From: Sphingomonadales bacterium
GTDB taxonomy: Bacteria; Pseudomonadota; Alphaproteobacteria; Sphingomonadales; Sphingomonadaceae
Assembly: GCA_009995225.1 (NCBI GenBank)
Contig: JAACPW010000018.1
Span: 1 to 42,675 of the forward strand
Length of the DNA: 42,675 nt
Reading direction: 5' to 3'
Part shown: piece by piece, positions 24,488 to 33,358 of the stretch
Numbering within the stretch: position 1 is the stretch's first letter
Layout: the number at the start of each line of letters is the position of its first letter
Notes under the pieces: generated by a model
Told to the model about the DNA's origin: nothing
Databases searched by the model: none
The model's input: only the letters and a program-made list of their open reading frames with translations
Program-made: the position numbers and the translations under genes

Positions 24488-25846
24488 ATGACCTATCCGA
24501 AACTAACCGACAAAGCCGGAGTGCTGGAAACCGCGTTGCGGATCCGCACGCGCAAGCTCAGCGTGACCGAAGCGGTCGATGCGGCCATCACGCGCGCCGG
24601 TCGGCTCGATGGCGAGATCGATGCACTCGCCGTCCCCGATTTCGAGCGCGCATGCGAAACCGCGAAGGCCATGGACAATGCGCCCCGATCATTGAACCAG
24701 CCGCTGTTCGGCGTGCCGATGACCATCAAGGAAAGCTTCGATGTCGCCGGCCTGCCCACGACGTGTGGCCATGCGCGCTTCAAGGATCAGATCGCCCCGC
24801 GCGATGCGGCGCTTGTGCGCAGGCTCAAGGCGGCAGGCGCGGTCATCATCGGCAAGACCAACGTGCCGGTCGATCTGACCGATTGGCAGAGCTTCAACCC
24901 GCTCTATGGCCGCACGTCGAACCCGCATGACACCGCGCGTTCCCCGGGCGGCTCGTCAGGCGGAAGCGCGGCCGCTGTGGCAAGCGGTATCGTTCCGGGC
25001 GACTACGGCACCGACATCGGTGGATCGGTTCGCGTTCCGGCCCATTTTTGCGGAGTGTGGGGCCACAAGACGACCTGGGGCCTTGTGCCCAAGCATGGGC
25101 ATGATGTCCCTGCCCAATCGCGTGAACCCGGCTTTATCGCCGCGCATGATGCTCCGCTCTCGATCGCAGGCCCGCTGGCGCGCAACGCGCCCGACCTTGC
25201 GGTTCTGACCGAAGTGGGCGCCGAAGTCGCGCTGCGCCGCCGCCCGAAACCGTTGCGCGAATGCCGTCTGCTGGCGATCACAACGCTTCCCGACGCGCCG
25301 GTGGACGCCAGCGTGATGGAGCCGACCGAAGCCGCAATCGAGACGCTGGCCCGCGCGGGCGTGCGGATCGACCGGACAAGCGATCTGCTGCCCGATCAGG
25401 CGCATTACCATCGCTCTTACGTGAAGATGATGAACGTGGTGATGGCGCGCGGAGCCCCGGCGCCGAACGGCAAGCAGCCAACCGCCGCCGACTGGTTCGA
25501 TCTGCTCGACGCGCAGGCCGCCTGCATGGACCAGTGGGAGGCGGTGTTTCAGACCTATGATTTCATCCTCGCCCCGCCCGCACCGGTGCTGGCGATTCCG
25601 CATAGCGACAAGGCGGTGTTCCGCAGCATGATGATGATCAACGGCAAGGAAGAGCCGGGCGGCAATGCGCTGGCCTGGGCCGGGCTTGCGACCTTCCCCA
25701 ACCTGCCCGCCACCGTTCTGCCGATTGGCACCGGCACCTATCTGGGCAGTGCGCTTCCCTGCGGAATGCAGGTCATCGGCCCGCGCTGGAGCGATCTGGA
25801 TTGCATCGCGGCCGCCGAAGCCATCGGGAATATCTTGCACCGCTGA
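24488..25846 (+). CDS. Amidase signature family hydrolase
   Basis: A 452-residue cytoplasmic amidase. The Ser-cisSer-Lys triad is intact: K81 in MTIKESF, the bridging serine at 156/157 in PGGSSGGSAAA, and the nucleophile S180 in GTDIGGSVRVPAHFCG. It is shorter than GatA and lacks the GatA context, so it is more likely an amide hydrolase of unknown substrate than the tRNA amidotransferase subunit. A purine-rich GAGAGAGAGGGGG precedes the ATG. The PepSY-type gene starts 24 nt after it on the same strand, so they may be co-transcribed. Confidence 0.88.
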   Translation: MTYPKLTDKAGVLETALRIRTRKLSVTEAVDAAITRAGRLDGEIDALAVPDFERACETAKAMDNAPRSLNQPLFGVPMTIKESFDVAGLPTTCGHARFKDQIAPRDAALVRRLKAAGAVIIGKTNVPVDLTDWQSFNPLYGRTSNPHDTARSPGGSSGGSAAAVASGIVPGDYGTDIGGSVRVPAHFCGVWGHKTTWGLVPKHGHDVPAQSREPGFIAAHDAPLSIAGPLARNAPDLAVLTEVGAEVALRRRPKPLRECRLLAITTLPDAPVDASVMEPTEAAIETLARAGVRIDRTSDLLPDQAHYHRSYVKMMNVVMARGAPAPNGKQPTAADWFDLLDAQAACMDQWEAVFQTYDFILAPPAPVLAIPHSDKAVFRSMMMINGKEEPGGNALAWAGLATFPNLPATVLPIGTGTYLGSALPCGMQVIGPRWSDLDCIAAAEAIGNILHR

Positions 25847-25869
25847 GCAGGCTTGGTCATGGGCGCTGC

Positions 25870-26568
25870 ATGACGATGATAGCGATGCGTACCCTTGCCA
25901 AATGGCATATCTGGCTCGGCTGGCTGGTCGGCGTGCCGATCGTGATGTGGCTGGGAACCGGCCTGTTGATGGTCGCGCGCCCGATTGAAGAGGTGCGCGG
26001 GGAGCATCTGCGGATGAAACGCCCGGCCGCCGCGCTGCTGCTTCCCGGCAGCGATCTGGCTGGCCCCGATGCGCAGCTTTCTGAAATGCGGGTGCAGATG
26101 CAAAACGGCCGCGCTGTCGCTGTTCTCACCGCGCTTGATGGCAGCGTCCGCCGGGTCGATTTCGTCACCGGCGCGGGCCTTGCCCCGCTTGATGCCGCCG
26201 CCGCGCGCGCACTGGTGGCGCGCGAGATCACCGGCGGCGATGCCGTGGAGCGCGTCACACTGTTCCCGGCCAACCGCACCCCGTTCGATTTTCGACGCCC
26301 GCCTGCTGTGTGGCAGGTCGCGCTGGCAAATGGCACCAATGTCTATGTCGGGCGTGACACCGGCGCGATCGAGGCTGTGCGCACGCGCTGGTGGCGCGCC
26401 TTCGATCTTGCCTGGGGCCTGCACATCATGGACCTTTCCGAACGTGAGGACACGAGCCACCCGCTGCTGATCGGGTTTGCCGCCCTATCGCTGACCGGCG
26501 CGCTGATCGGCTGCGTGCTGATGTTCCGGCGGCGGCGGGCGCGCAGCGCGATCCGGCAGGCGGCATGA
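25870..26568 (+). CDS. PepSY-type two-helix membrane protein
   Basis: A 232-residue inner-membrane protein. Its first helix (about 14-35, IWLGWLVGVPIVMWLGTGLLMV) and last helix (near 200-225, ending in RRRRARS) flank a periplasmic domain. That domain holds two PepSY-like segments, including VWQVALANGTNVYVGRDTGAIEAVRTRWWRAFDLAWGLHIMD split across its end. The HPLLIGFAALSL and GLHIMD pieces are typical of PepSY-associated helix proteins involved in iron/reductase or peptidase regulation. ATGs at 25870, 25876 and 25885 are all possible starts; none has a strong RBS. Its last bases overlap the next gene's start (ATGA). Confidence 0.65.
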   Translation: MTMIAMRTLAKWHIWLGWLVGVPIVMWLGTGLLMVARPIEEVRGEHLRMKRPAAALLLPGSDLAGPDAQLSEMRVQMQNGRAVAVLTALDGSVRRVDFVTGAGLAPLDAAAARALVAREITGGDAVERVTLFPANRTPFDFRRPPAVWQVALANGTNVYVGRDTGAIEAVRTRWWRAFDLAWGLHIMDLSEREDTSHPLLIGFAALSLTGALIGCVLMFRRRRARSAIRQAA

Positions 26569-27206
26569 CCCCCACAGTCCTCACCCCGATCCTCGACTGG
26601 CTCGATCTGGCCGGGATTGCGCTGTTCGCCCTGTCCGGCGCCGTGCTGGCCGCGCGGCTCAAGCAGACATTTGTCACGATGGCGTTCTTTGCGTTGGTGA
26701 CCGGGGTTGGCGGAGGCACGGTGCGCGATCTTCTGATCCGGGCTCCGGTGTTCTGGATCGACGATCCTTGGGTCGCCGCCGTATGCCTTGCCACCGCGCT
26801 TATCGCGTGGTTCACGCCGGTCCGCTGGTGGGACGGCAAAAGCATGGCCTATGCCGACGGCGCGGGCCTTGCCGCCTATGCGGCTATCGGCAGCGCCAAA
26901 GCGCTTGCTTACGGCATCCCGCCGATACCGGCCGCGCTGATGGGCATTATTACCGGCTGCGTCGGCGGGATCATCCGCGATGTGGTCGCAGGCCGCCCGT
27001 CAATCATCATGAGTCCCGAACTCTACGTCACGCCCGCCGCGCTCACAGCCGTGCTCACAGTAGCGGGAATGTCCGTCGCCCAGCTGCTGGGGATCAGCAA
27101 CCAATGGGCCTGGGCGTTGGGCTTCGTGTGCGGTTTTGCCCTGCGATCGGCAGCGATCCGATGGGAATGGGGCCTGCCAAGCTATGGTGACAAGGAGGGG
27201 GCCTAG
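26565..27206 (+). CDS. TRIC (UPF0126) family cation channel protein
   Basis: A 213-residue membrane protein with about seven hydrophobic segments, made of two similar halves. GTVRDLLIRAPVFWI in the first half and GGIIRDVVAGRPSIIM in the second are the repeated GG.xRD motifs of trimeric intracellular cation channels. Prokaryotic TRIC proteins conduct monovalent cations. The ATG overlaps the PepSY-type stop by 4 bases, so they are translationally coupled; whether they act together is unknown. A GC-rich hairpin overlaps its stop codon. Confidence 0.88.
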   Translation: MTPTVLTPILDWLDLAGIALFALSGAVLAARLKQTFVTMAFFALVTGVGGGTVRDLLIRAPVFWIDDPWVAAVCLATALIAWFTPVRWWDGKSMAYADGAGLAAYAAIGSAKALAYGIPPIPAALMGIITGCVGGIIRDVVAGRPSIIMSPELYVTPAALTAVLTVAGMSVAQLLGISNQWAWALGFVCGFALRSAAIRWEWGLPSYGDKEGA

Positions 27207-27215
27207 CCCCCCTCC
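27194..27215. terminator. GC-rich hairpin between convergent genes
   Basis: GGAGGGGGC (27194-27202) pairs with GCCCCCCTCC (27206-27215), with one bulge and a three-base loop containing the TRIC stop codon. It sits in the 21-nt convergent gap and could terminate in both directions, but lacks a T-run on either side. Confidence 0.4.
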
Positions 27216-27227
27216 CCGCCTTGCATC

Positions 27228-28154
27228 CTAGATCGCGCCATCGATGGTTTCAGGGATGACTTCACCCGGAATGGGGCCGCCGGGATAGGCTGGCATCGCC
27301 GGGGTGGTTGATGTCGCGGGTGTGGTTGTGGTGCGTGCATAAGGCGCGCCTGCGGCAACCGCAGAGGGAACCAAGCTTTCCTGCACCGCGATGTCGGGAC
27401 GCACGGTACCGCCCACAGCGGCGCGGGCACTGGCATAACGCTGGTTGTCCCACTGCGTATCGGCTTGCGATCCGCTGCTGCGCAAAGGCGCGGCCGAATA
27501 GCCCGCACCGCCAAATCCCCGGTCATAGTCGATCGCGTCGATCTGGCCACTGTTGCCGATCCGGCACTGGAAGGACGAGCCGTTGAACAGCACGCCGCTC
27601 ACCAGCCAGCCAGCCCCTGTGCGTTCAACATTCTCGACCGTATCGACACGCACGTCGCGCTCGATCCGGTAAATGCACTGGTTCACGGCATTGTCGAGAC
27701 CGGAAGCGCCCGTGCCACGCGGCGCGGTGACCCGCCGATCGTTGTAACGCCGATCATCATAACGCCGGTCATCATAGCGGGGATCATTGGTGCGCCATTC
27801 GCGGTCACGCAGGTCGCGGTCAACGATCACGACATCGCGGTCACGTTCCCGGCGGTTGTTGGAACTGAGGATGGCGGCCACGCCGCCAAGGATCGCGGCG
27901 CCGATCAATACATCGCCCGCGCCAACCCGGTTGCGCCGCCAGCCGCGATGGCGTCCGTAACCGCAATTCCAGCGGCACCCGCGCCAGTCGGCAGTTGCGC
28001 CCAGCGGATCGTAGCGGCTGAAATCAAAGCTGGTGACAGGCGCTGTGCCAAGCGCGAGAGGCGCTGATACGGGCGCAGCCGCAGCGGGTGCAGCGATCAT
28101 GGTGGTTCCGGCAAGCGCGCCCGCGAAAGCCAGCGCGTGAATTTTTAGAGCCAT
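27228..28154 (-). CDS. Exported basic hypothetical protein, paralogue of downstream-strand neighbour
   Basis: A 308-residue exported protein of unknown function. A signal peptide ends near AAPAAAAPV (about 22-30). There is a hydrophobic glycine-rich helix at about 78-95 (GAGDVLIGAAILGGVAAIL), then an Arg/Asp-rich stretch with tandem RYDDRR units (about 122-140, encoded by 15-nt repeats around 27731-27785). A domain with CIYRIERDVRVDTVENVERTGAGWLVSG and FQCRIGNSGQIDAIDY follows, then a Thr/Pro/Ala-rich tail. The helix and the two-cysteine domain also occur in the protein encoded at 28345-28866, so the two are diverged tandem paralogues. Similar proteins are common in sphingomonads. Confidence 0.75.
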   Translation of the reverse strand: MALKIHALAFAGALAGTTMIAAPAAAAPVSAPLALGTAPVTSFDFSRYDPLGATADWRGCRWNCGYGRHRGWRRNRVGAGDVLIGAAILGGVAAILSSNNRRERDRDVVIVDRDLRDREWRTNDPRYDDRRYDDRRYNDRRVTAPRGTGASGLDNAVNQCIYRIERDVRVDTVENVERTGAGWLVSGVLFNGSSFQCRIGNSGQIDAIDYDRGFGGAGYSAAPLRSSGSQADTQWDNQRYASARAAVGGTVRPDIAVQESLVPSAVAAGAPYARTTTTPATSTTPAMPAYPGGPIPGEVIPETIDGAI

Positions 28155-28262
28155 TGTTGCTCTCTCCTGTTGCTATGCGAGCGGCCACCAATCGCCCTGA
28201 TGGCTAATGGGATAAGGGCAAGCGGCTTACGCAGGGCTGAACCGGGCGGGCCAGACGAAGCT

Positions 28263-28293
28263 GCCCCGCTCTCCCGATGAAAGGAGGCGGGGC
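28263..28293. terminator. Perfect 7-bp GC hairpin downstream of the 173-aa gene
   Basis: GCCCCGC (28263-28269) pairs with GCGGGGC (28287-28293), extended inward by CTCC/GGAG. It lies 52 nt past the stop of the 28345-28866 gene on the minus strand. No T-run follows, so terminator function is uncertain. Confidence 0.35.
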
Positions 28294-28344
28294 GGCCAGG
28301 GTGCGGAGCCATCAAGGTTGAAGGCTGCGCGCTTGTAAATGGGA

Positions 28345-28866
28345 TCAGCGCAAACCGCGCACCCCGCTGAAGTCGACCAGGGGCGCGCCGCGACCGTCGA
28401 GGCGGCATGTGAATTTCCCGCGATCATTGCGGGTGTTCCAGCCGCCGCCCACATCAATGCGGCCCTTCACGCGGTAACCGTTGCGGGTGCGGTCCACATC
28501 GCGGATGTCGATTACATCGGCGTAGCGATAGCCGCCAAAGCGCCGGGCCTGGTTTTCTGCCGCACGGACACAGCGGTCCACGGCAGTGCGCGGGTTGACG
28601 GCATAGCCACCACGGAAATTGCGGTCGTTGTAAGCATAGCGCCGGTCGTTGCGATTGCCGTCGAAGGCGCCTGCCAATGCGGCAATGCCGCCGATCACCA
28701 CGGCCCCCGCGATAATCTCGCCAGCGCCGATGCCGCCGCGGTCTCGGTCACGCCCCTGCGCCTGGGCCGGGGTTACAGAAGCGGCAGTCATCGCGGTGGC
28801 GGCAACCGCGCCAAGGACAAGCCGGGCCGATTTGCCGGAGGCCAGCCGGTTGATCATGGTGGTCAT
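28345..28866 (-). CDS. Exported basic hypothetical protein (173 aa), tandem paralogue
   Basis: A 173-residue exported protein with a signal peptide ending near TPAQAQ (about 32-37). It has the same layout as its neighbour at 27228: a glycine-rich hydrophobic helix (about 46-67, GAGEIIAGAVVIGGIAALAGAF), an Arg/Asn/Asp stretch with RNDRRYAYNDRN, then a domain with DRCVRAAENQARR, VIDIRDVDRTRNGYRVKGRIDV and GKFTCRLDG. The two cysteines of that domain match those of the neighbour. Function unknown; a cell-envelope location is inferred from the signal peptide. Together with the 308-aa gene 190 nt away it forms a tandem pair on the minus strand. Confidence 0.75.
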   Translation of the reverse strand: MTTMINRLASGKSARLVLGAVAATAMTAASVTPAQAQGRDRDRGGIGAGEIIAGAVVIGGIAALAGAFDGNRNDRRYAYNDRNFRGGYAVNPRTAVDRCVRAAENQARRFGGYRYADVIDIRDVDRTRNGYRVKGRIDVGGGWNTRNDRGKFTCRLDGRGAPLVDFSGVRGLR

Positions 28867-29009
28867 CGAAGCATTCCCTCGTCAGGCACCGCCGGCGGGA
28901 TAGCGTGCGGTGTCAGGCATGCTTTTGCCTGATTCGGCCTGTGACAAAGCTGAATTGCGATGACAGGTGTTGTTAATTTTCAGGCGTCCTTGGATGAACG
29001 GAGTTTTTC

Positions 29010-30407
29010 TCAAAGGCCCCCCGCCGCGTGGGTTTCATCAACTTGACCTGCGGGAAGCGCCGCCAGCACGTCCCGTGTGAAGGCGACGATATCGAACCCG
29101 GAACCGACAGGATCTTCCCCGCGCCGGACGATCACCACATTGCGAGAGGGGACGATGACGACATACTGCCCACGATTGCCAAAGGCGGCGATGGTGTCAG
29201 ATGGCACCCCGTCGGATGTGTTTATCAGCCAGAACCCCGCGCCATAACCGAACGGCCCTTCGGGCTGCGGGCCACTGGGGGTGGCGACGTACGCGGTCCA
29301 GCCTTCGGGCAGGACGCGCGCACCATCGGACGTTCTGCCATCATCAAGATAGAGCTGCCCGAACCGCGCCAAATCCCGCGCGGTCGTCCAGACCTGACTC
29401 GAAAGGATATAGCTGCCGCGCCAGTCGATCTCGGCAACGGTGTGAGACATTCCCACCTCGGCAAAGAACGCCGCAGGGGGCTGGGCATCGAAGGTCCGGG
29501 CAATCGCCGCAATGGCCGCCAGCGTATCGTTGTTGGCATAACGATAGGTTGTTCCGGGCGTGTCAATCATAGGCCAATCCAGCGCGACCTCCCTGACGCT
29601 GGCCCCGCCCCAGTACAGCGGATCGGTCCGATTGCCGGGGGTGTCGGAATAGCGCCCCGATGTCATGCGCAACAGATGATCGATCGTGATCGCCCGGCGC
29701 GGGTCGCCCTCGCTATAGCCCAGTCCCGCTGACTCCCCGATATCGATCTCGCCCCGGTGCACAGCCGCCCCCACCAGCGTTGCAGCAATGCTCTTGGCGA
29801 CCGACCAGGTGCGCTGCGGCGTGGCGGGCGCAAAGCCATCGATGTACGCCTCACCAATGATGGCGCCTGACTGCTGGATCACAACGGCAGTGGTGCGACT
29901 GCCGTCACCATAGCTGGTCGCCATCGCCGAACCGACGATGCCCTGAAGCGTCGCAGGCGCTTTGCGGATGTCGGGCATCTTCATGCGACGGTTGGCAGGA
30001 GGGTTGGCCGGGCGCCCATAAAACGACGGAGGCCCGCCGATGGGATTGAGCGCGCATCCACGGTCCTCGTCAAGATGAAGCGCAGAACGCGGTTCACTCG
30101 CTTCATCCCAGATGACATTGACCCGCTCGATCGTGCCATTGTCATGGCGCACGATCTCATGGCCAAGCGATCCCACGATCCCATCAAGCGGCGGCTGAAT
30201 GCCCGCAAGCTCCCACGCGTCAACGCTCTCAGGTGTCCGGCGGGCCCCGTTGGCTTCCGCATGAGCGATTGCACTGCAAAGCATCAACGCCTTGTATCCC
30301 GCCGCCAAAGCGCGGTCATACCGGGCGTCGAGACGGTCCTGCTGGCTTTGCGCTGCAACGGGAACGGCGAGGAGCAGCGTCGCGGCTGCCAATATAGTGC
30401 GGATCAT
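29010..30407 (-). CDS. Serine hydrolase, class C beta-lactamase fold
   Basis: A 465-residue exported hydrolase of the beta-lactamase / penicillin-binding family. The signal peptide runs to about VPVAAQ (residues 15-20). After an N-terminal extension of about 150 residues the serine hydrolase domain has the nucleophile motif SVAK (S202, K205) and YAN (Y290-N292), the Y-x-N element. Lys/His-x-Gly is not obvious; FGNRGQYVVIVP occupies the expected late position. Family members include esterases, D-amino-acid amidases and 6-aminohexanoate hydrolases, so the substrate is open. The ATG at 30405-30407 is preferred over an in-frame TTG three codons upstream. The gene lies 42 nt beyond the ribosomal operon terminator on the same strand. 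Confidence 0.82.
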   Translation of the reverse strand: MIRTILAAATLLLAVPVAAQSQQDRLDARYDRALAAGYKALMLCSAIAHAEANGARRTPESVDAWELAGIQPPLDGIVGSLGHEIVRHDNGTIERVNVIWDEASEPRSALHLDEDRGCALNPIGGPPSFYGRPANPPANRRMKMPDIRKAPATLQGIVGSAMATSYGDGSRTTAVVIQQSGAIIGEAYIDGFAPATPQRTWSVAKSIAATLVGAAVHRGEIDIGESAGLGYSEGDPRRAITIDHLLRMTSGRYSDTPGNRTDPLYWGGASVREVALDWPMIDTPGTTYRYANNDTLAAIAAIARTFDAQPPAAFFAEVGMSHTVAEIDWRGSYILSSQVWTTARDLARFGQLYLDDGRTSDGARVLPEGWTAYVATPSGPQPEGPFGYGAGFWLINTSDGVPSDTIAAFGNRGQYVVIVPSRNVVIVRRGEDPVGSGFDIVAFTRDVLAALPAGQVDETHAAGGL

Positions 30408-30448
30408 AGCCCGCAACCTAATCGCCGCCTTCCAAAAGGAAAGCGCCC

Positions 30449-30486
30449 AAAAGAAAAGGGCCGCCGGATTGCTCCGCGCGGCCCTT
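30449..30486 (-). terminator. Intrinsic terminator of the ribosomal/rpoA operon
   Basis: On the minus strand GGGCCGC (30478-30484) pairs with GCGGCCC (30458-30464), extended by A-T pairs, around a 13-nt loop. A T-tract TTTTCTTTT (30457-30449) follows. It begins 24 nt after the rplQ stop. This is the clearest intrinsic terminator in the window. Confidence 0.85.
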
Positions 30487-30509
30487 GATCTTGTGAATGG
30501 TGAAGCGCC

Positions 30510-30929
30510 TTACGCGTCTTCGTATTCTTCTTCCGACTGCACTGGGCCACTGTCCTGGCCGCGCGCGTCTTCGTCACGGTCGACAAATTCGATGATGGCC
30601 ATCTGCACCGCGTCACCGGGACGCACGCCAGCACGAAGCACGCGGGTGTAGCCGCCTTCGCGGTCCGAATAACGCTCGGCCAGAACTTCGAAGAGCTTCT
30701 TCAACTGCGCTTCGTCACCCAAACGGCTCATGGCGAGACGACGGTTCGAAAGCCCGCCGCGCTTCGCCAGCGTGATCAGCTTTTCGATGTAAGGGCGCAG
30801 TTCCTTTGCCTTGGGCAAAGTGGTCTTGATCTGCTCGTGCTTGATCAGCGCGGCGGCCATATTGCGGAACAGCGCGTTGCGGTGACCCGTCTTGCGGCCC
30901 AGTTTACGACCTGAAATACCATGACGCAT
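30510..30929 (-). CDS. rplQ: 50S ribosomal protein L17
   Basis: Component of the large ribosomal subunit near the exit tunnel. The 139-residue product starts [25 protein letters not shown], the invariant bL17 N-terminus, at the ATG 30927-30929; upstream in-frame sequence up to 31046 is not part of the protein. The C-terminus carries an acidic extension ([21 protein letters not shown] region). It is the last gene of the alpha operon, after rpoA, and is followed by a strong terminator. Confidence 0.97.
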   Translation of the reverse strand: MRHGISGRKLGRKTGHRNALFRNMAAALIKHEQIKTTLPKAKELRPYIEKLITLAKRGGLSNRRLAMSRLGDEAQLKKLFEVLAERYSDREGGYTRVLRAGVRPGDAVQMAIIEFVDRDEDARGQDSGPVQSEEEYEDA

Positions 30930-31046
30930 ATTCTTTACTCCGTTCGAAAAGGGCCCGTGTGAGGTAGCCCAATGCCGGTGGCCATTGCAGGCCGCCACCT
31001 TCGCCCAAATTGTAAGCCCCCGATCTCGCGAGGGCTCACCAATCAA

Positions 31047-32102
31047 TTAACCCAGCAGCTCTTGTTCGAGCTTCTTGGCCATCTCTTCGATGTTCTCAGG
31101 CGGCCAGCCCGGAATGTCCATTCCGAGACGAAGGCCCATGCTCGAAAGCACTTCCTTTATCTCATTGAGCGACTTGCGGCCGAAGTTCGGCGTGCGCAGC
31201 ATCTCGGCTTCGGTCTTCTGGACCAGATCGCCGATATAGATGATGTTGTCGTTCTTGAGGCAGTTGGCCGAACGCACCGACAGCTCCAATTCGTCGACCT
31301 TCTTGAGAAGGTAACGGTTGAGCTGGTTGGCGTCACTCTCTTCCGGCTGTGCGGCATGGCCGATCATCTGACCAACCGGCTGCGGGATACCGTCCTCGAA
31401 GTGGACGAACAGGGTCAGCTGGTCCTGAAGAATGCGCGCGGCATAGGCCACGGCGTCTTCAGGCGTGACAGTGCCATCGGTTTCGACCGTCAACGAGAGC
31501 TTGTCGTAATCAAGCTCTTGGCCGACGCGGGCGTTTTCGACCTTGTAGCTCACCTGACGAACCGGCGAGTAAAGGGAATCAACCGGGATCAGACCGATCG
31601 GTGCATCGGCCGGACGGTTCTGCACGGCAGGCGCATAGCCCTTGCCCGTGTCGGCGGTCAGCTCCATGTTGAGCGTTGCGCCTTCATCAAGCTGGCAAAT
31701 CACCAGATCCTTGTTCATGATCTCGATATCGCCGCTAACAGCGATGTCGCCGGCCTTTACGGCGCCAGGGCCCGTCGCCGAAAGCTGCAACCGCTTGGGG
31801 CCTTCGCCTTCCATCCGGAGCGCGATCTGCTTGACGTTGAGAACGATGTCGGTGACATCTTCCCGAACGCCGGCAAGGCTTGAGAATTCGTGGAGCACGT
31901 TCTCAATCTTGATCGAGGTGATCGCCGCGCCCTGCAGGCTGGACAGAAGCACCCGGCGCAGCGCATTGCCGAGCGTCAGGCCGAAACCACGCTCCAGCGG
32001 CTCAGCAACAAACGTCACTTTGCGCTTGCGATCGCCGCCGTCCTTGATTTCGAGGGTGTTGGGTTTCTTGAGTTCCTGCCAGTTCTTGGTGTTGACGGAC
32101 AT
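31047..32102 (-). CDS. rpoA: RNA polymerase alpha subunit
   Basis: The assembly platform of RNA polymerase. The 351-residue product has the N-terminal dimerisation domain ([22 protein letters not shown], about 35-56), the second part with [19 protein letters not shown] and [18 protein letters not shown], and a C-terminal alphaCTD (about 265-320) with [36 protein letters not shown] split over helices 1-4, the DNA- and activator-binding surface. It lies between rpsK and rplQ, the standard order. Confidence 0.97.
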   Translation of the reverse strand: MSVNTKNWQELKKPNTLEIKDGGDRKRKVTFVAEPLERGFGLTLGNALRRVLLSSLQGAAITSIKIENVLHEFSSLAGVREDVTDIVLNVKQIALRMEGEGPKRLQLSATGPGAVKAGDIAVSGDIEIMNKDLVICQLDEGATLNMELTADTGKGYAPAVQNRPADAPIGLIPVDSLYSPVRQVSYKVENARVGQELDYDKLSLTVETDGTVTPEDAVAYAARILQDQLTLFVHFEDGIPQPVGQMIGHAAQPEESDANQLNRYLLKKVDELELSVRSANCLKNDNIIYIGDLVQKTEAEMLRTPNFGRKSLNEIKEVLSSMGLRLGMDIPGWPPENIEEMAKKLEQELLG

Positions 32103-32227
32103 GGATTTCCCCTAATGCGCCTTGTGGGCGGTTCAAACTTGGGCGGGTCAGATGCAAATGCGCAACGCGCGGCATCAGACCCGATCGGGAAAGCGAGGCC
32201 GCAAAGGGACCTCGCCATCCCGGCGGA

Positions 32228-32617
32228 TCAGACGCGGCGACGCTTGGACGGACGGACCCCGTTGTGCGGGATCGGGGTAACGTCGCGGATCGAAGTGATG
32301 TTGAAGCCCACGGCCGCAAGGCCACGAAGCGCGCTTTCACGACCCGAGCCCGGACCCTTCACTTCGACTTCGAGCGTCCGGACGCCATGTTCGGCAGCCT
32401 TCTTGCCCGCATCGTCGGCAGCAACCTGAGCAGCATAGGGAGTCGACTTGCGGCTCCCCTTGAAGCCCATCGTACCGGCACTGGACCAGCTGATCGCATT
32501 GCCCTGCGCGTCTGTAATGGTGATCATGGTATTGTTGAAGCTGGCGTTGATATGCGCAACACCGCTGCTGATATTCTTCTTGTCACGGCGCCGAATACGG
32601 CCTGGTTCGCGTGCCAT
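32228..32617 (-). CDS. rpsK: 30S ribosomal protein S11
   Basis: The 129-residue uS11 protein of the platform of the small subunit. The diagnostic sequence is [28 protein letters not shown], with the C-terminal [18 protein letters not shown] tail. It lies between rpsM and rpoA on the minus strand with 62 and 125 nt gaps. Confidence 0.97.
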   Translation of the reverse strand: MAREPGRIRRRDKKNISSGVAHINASFNNTMITITDAQGNAISWSSAGTMGFKGSRKSTPYAAQVAADDAGKKAAEHGVRTLEVEVKGPGSGRESALRGLAAVGFNITSIRDVTPIPHNGVRPSKRRRV

Positions 32618-32679
32618 CGTTAATCGTCCTCTAGATCGTCAGAAGGAAAAAGCGTGCAAAGGGAAAACCCTGCGCTCGC

Positions 32680-33048
32680 TTACTTCTTCTTGCCCGCGAT
32701 GGGCTTCGCCTTGCCCTTGCGGGTGCGAGCATTGGTGTGGGTGCGCTGACCGCGGACCGGCAGGCCCGAACGGTGACGCAGGCCGCGATAGGCGCGCAGA
32801 TCCATCAGGCGCTTGATGTTCATCGCGGTGCCGCGACGAAGGTCGCCTTCCACAGTGAAATCGGCATCGATGGTTTCGCGGATCCGCAGCACTTCCTCGT
32901 CGGAAAGATCCTGCACGCGCGCAGAATGCGCAATGCCCAGCTTATCAGCGATCTGGACGGCGGTAGTACGACCAATACCGTGAATATAGGTCAACGCGAT
33001 GATAACGCGCTTGTTGGTGGGGATATTTACCCCGGCAATACGAGCCAC
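32680..33048 (-). CDS. rpsM: 30S ribosomal protein S13
   Basis: The 122-residue uS13 protein of the small-subunit head. It starts [21 protein letters not shown] after the initiator and contains [24 protein letters not shown] near its end. The start is a GTG at 33046-33048 with GGAG upstream; an ATG twelve bases earlier opens only a three-codon frame (Met-Glu-Lys-stop). It begins the rpsM-rpsK-rpoA-rplQ part, separated from the upstream genes by a 310-nt leader. Confidence 0.97.
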   Translation of the reverse strand: MARIAGVNIPTNKRVIIALTYIHGIGRTTAVQIADKLGIAHSARVQDLSDEEVLRIRETIDADFTVEGDLRRGTAMNIKRLMDLRAYRGLRHRSGLPVRGQRTHTNARTRKGKAKPIAGKKK

Positions 33049-33167
33049 TTATTTCTCCATGCTCCACAGGGAAAACAGGCGATTACCGCCCACCCCTATC
33101 TCAACGCTCAAATCATTTTTGTGTTCGCTGGCATGCTCCTCCACACGCAGGCGGGATCACAAACACC

Positions 33168-33212
33168 AAAAAGTCCGGTCGGCACGCGCAAAGACGTGAC
33201 CTGCCGAACTTT
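33168..33212 (-). terminator. Imperfect terminator/attenuator hairpin before rpsM
   Basis: On the minus strand AAAGTTCGGCAGGTCACG pairs imperfectly with CGTGCCGACCGGACTTT and is followed by TTTTT at the end of the stem (33168-33172 region). It could stop readthrough from adk-SRPBCC or act as an attenuator in the rpsM leader. Confidence 0.5.
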
Positions 33213-33237
33213 CTTCGAACATGTCGAATGAACCGCG

Positions 33238-33266
33238 CGCTTAGGATGATTCGCGTATGGCGTCAA
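33238..33266 (-). promoter_or_regulatory. Candidate promoter of the rpsM-rplQ genes
   Basis: TTGACG (33261-33266 on the minus strand), a 17-nt spacer and TAAGCG (33238-33243). The -35 is good and the -10 weak, as is common in alphaproteobacteria. It lies upstream of the hairpin at 33168-33212, so transcripts from it would carry that hairpin in the leader. Confidence 0.35.
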
Positions 33267-33358
33267 CCGCAAGCATTGGCGTAGCGTCAAGTCAAAGTGC
33301 TTCAGCCGAACGCTGTTGCTGCCGTCAGAAAGCCAACGCCCGCGCAGTGACTGCGACT

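Larger units (their letters stand above)
33049..33358 (-). other. Leader region upstream of rpsM
   Basis: 310 nt without a gene between the SRPBCC gene and rpsM, unusual within a ribosomal block. It contains the hairpin/T-run at 33168-33212 and a candidate promoter at 33238-33266. A second TTGACG (33285-33290) lies 24 nt upstream of the first. It is the likely site of separate promoter control or attenuation for the alpha operon. Confidence 0.6.

Noticed and set aside
24488..25846. GatA subunit of Asp/Glu-tRNA amidotransferase
   Set aside because: Only the amidase-signature core matches; gatB/gatC are not adjacent and the protein is short for GatA.
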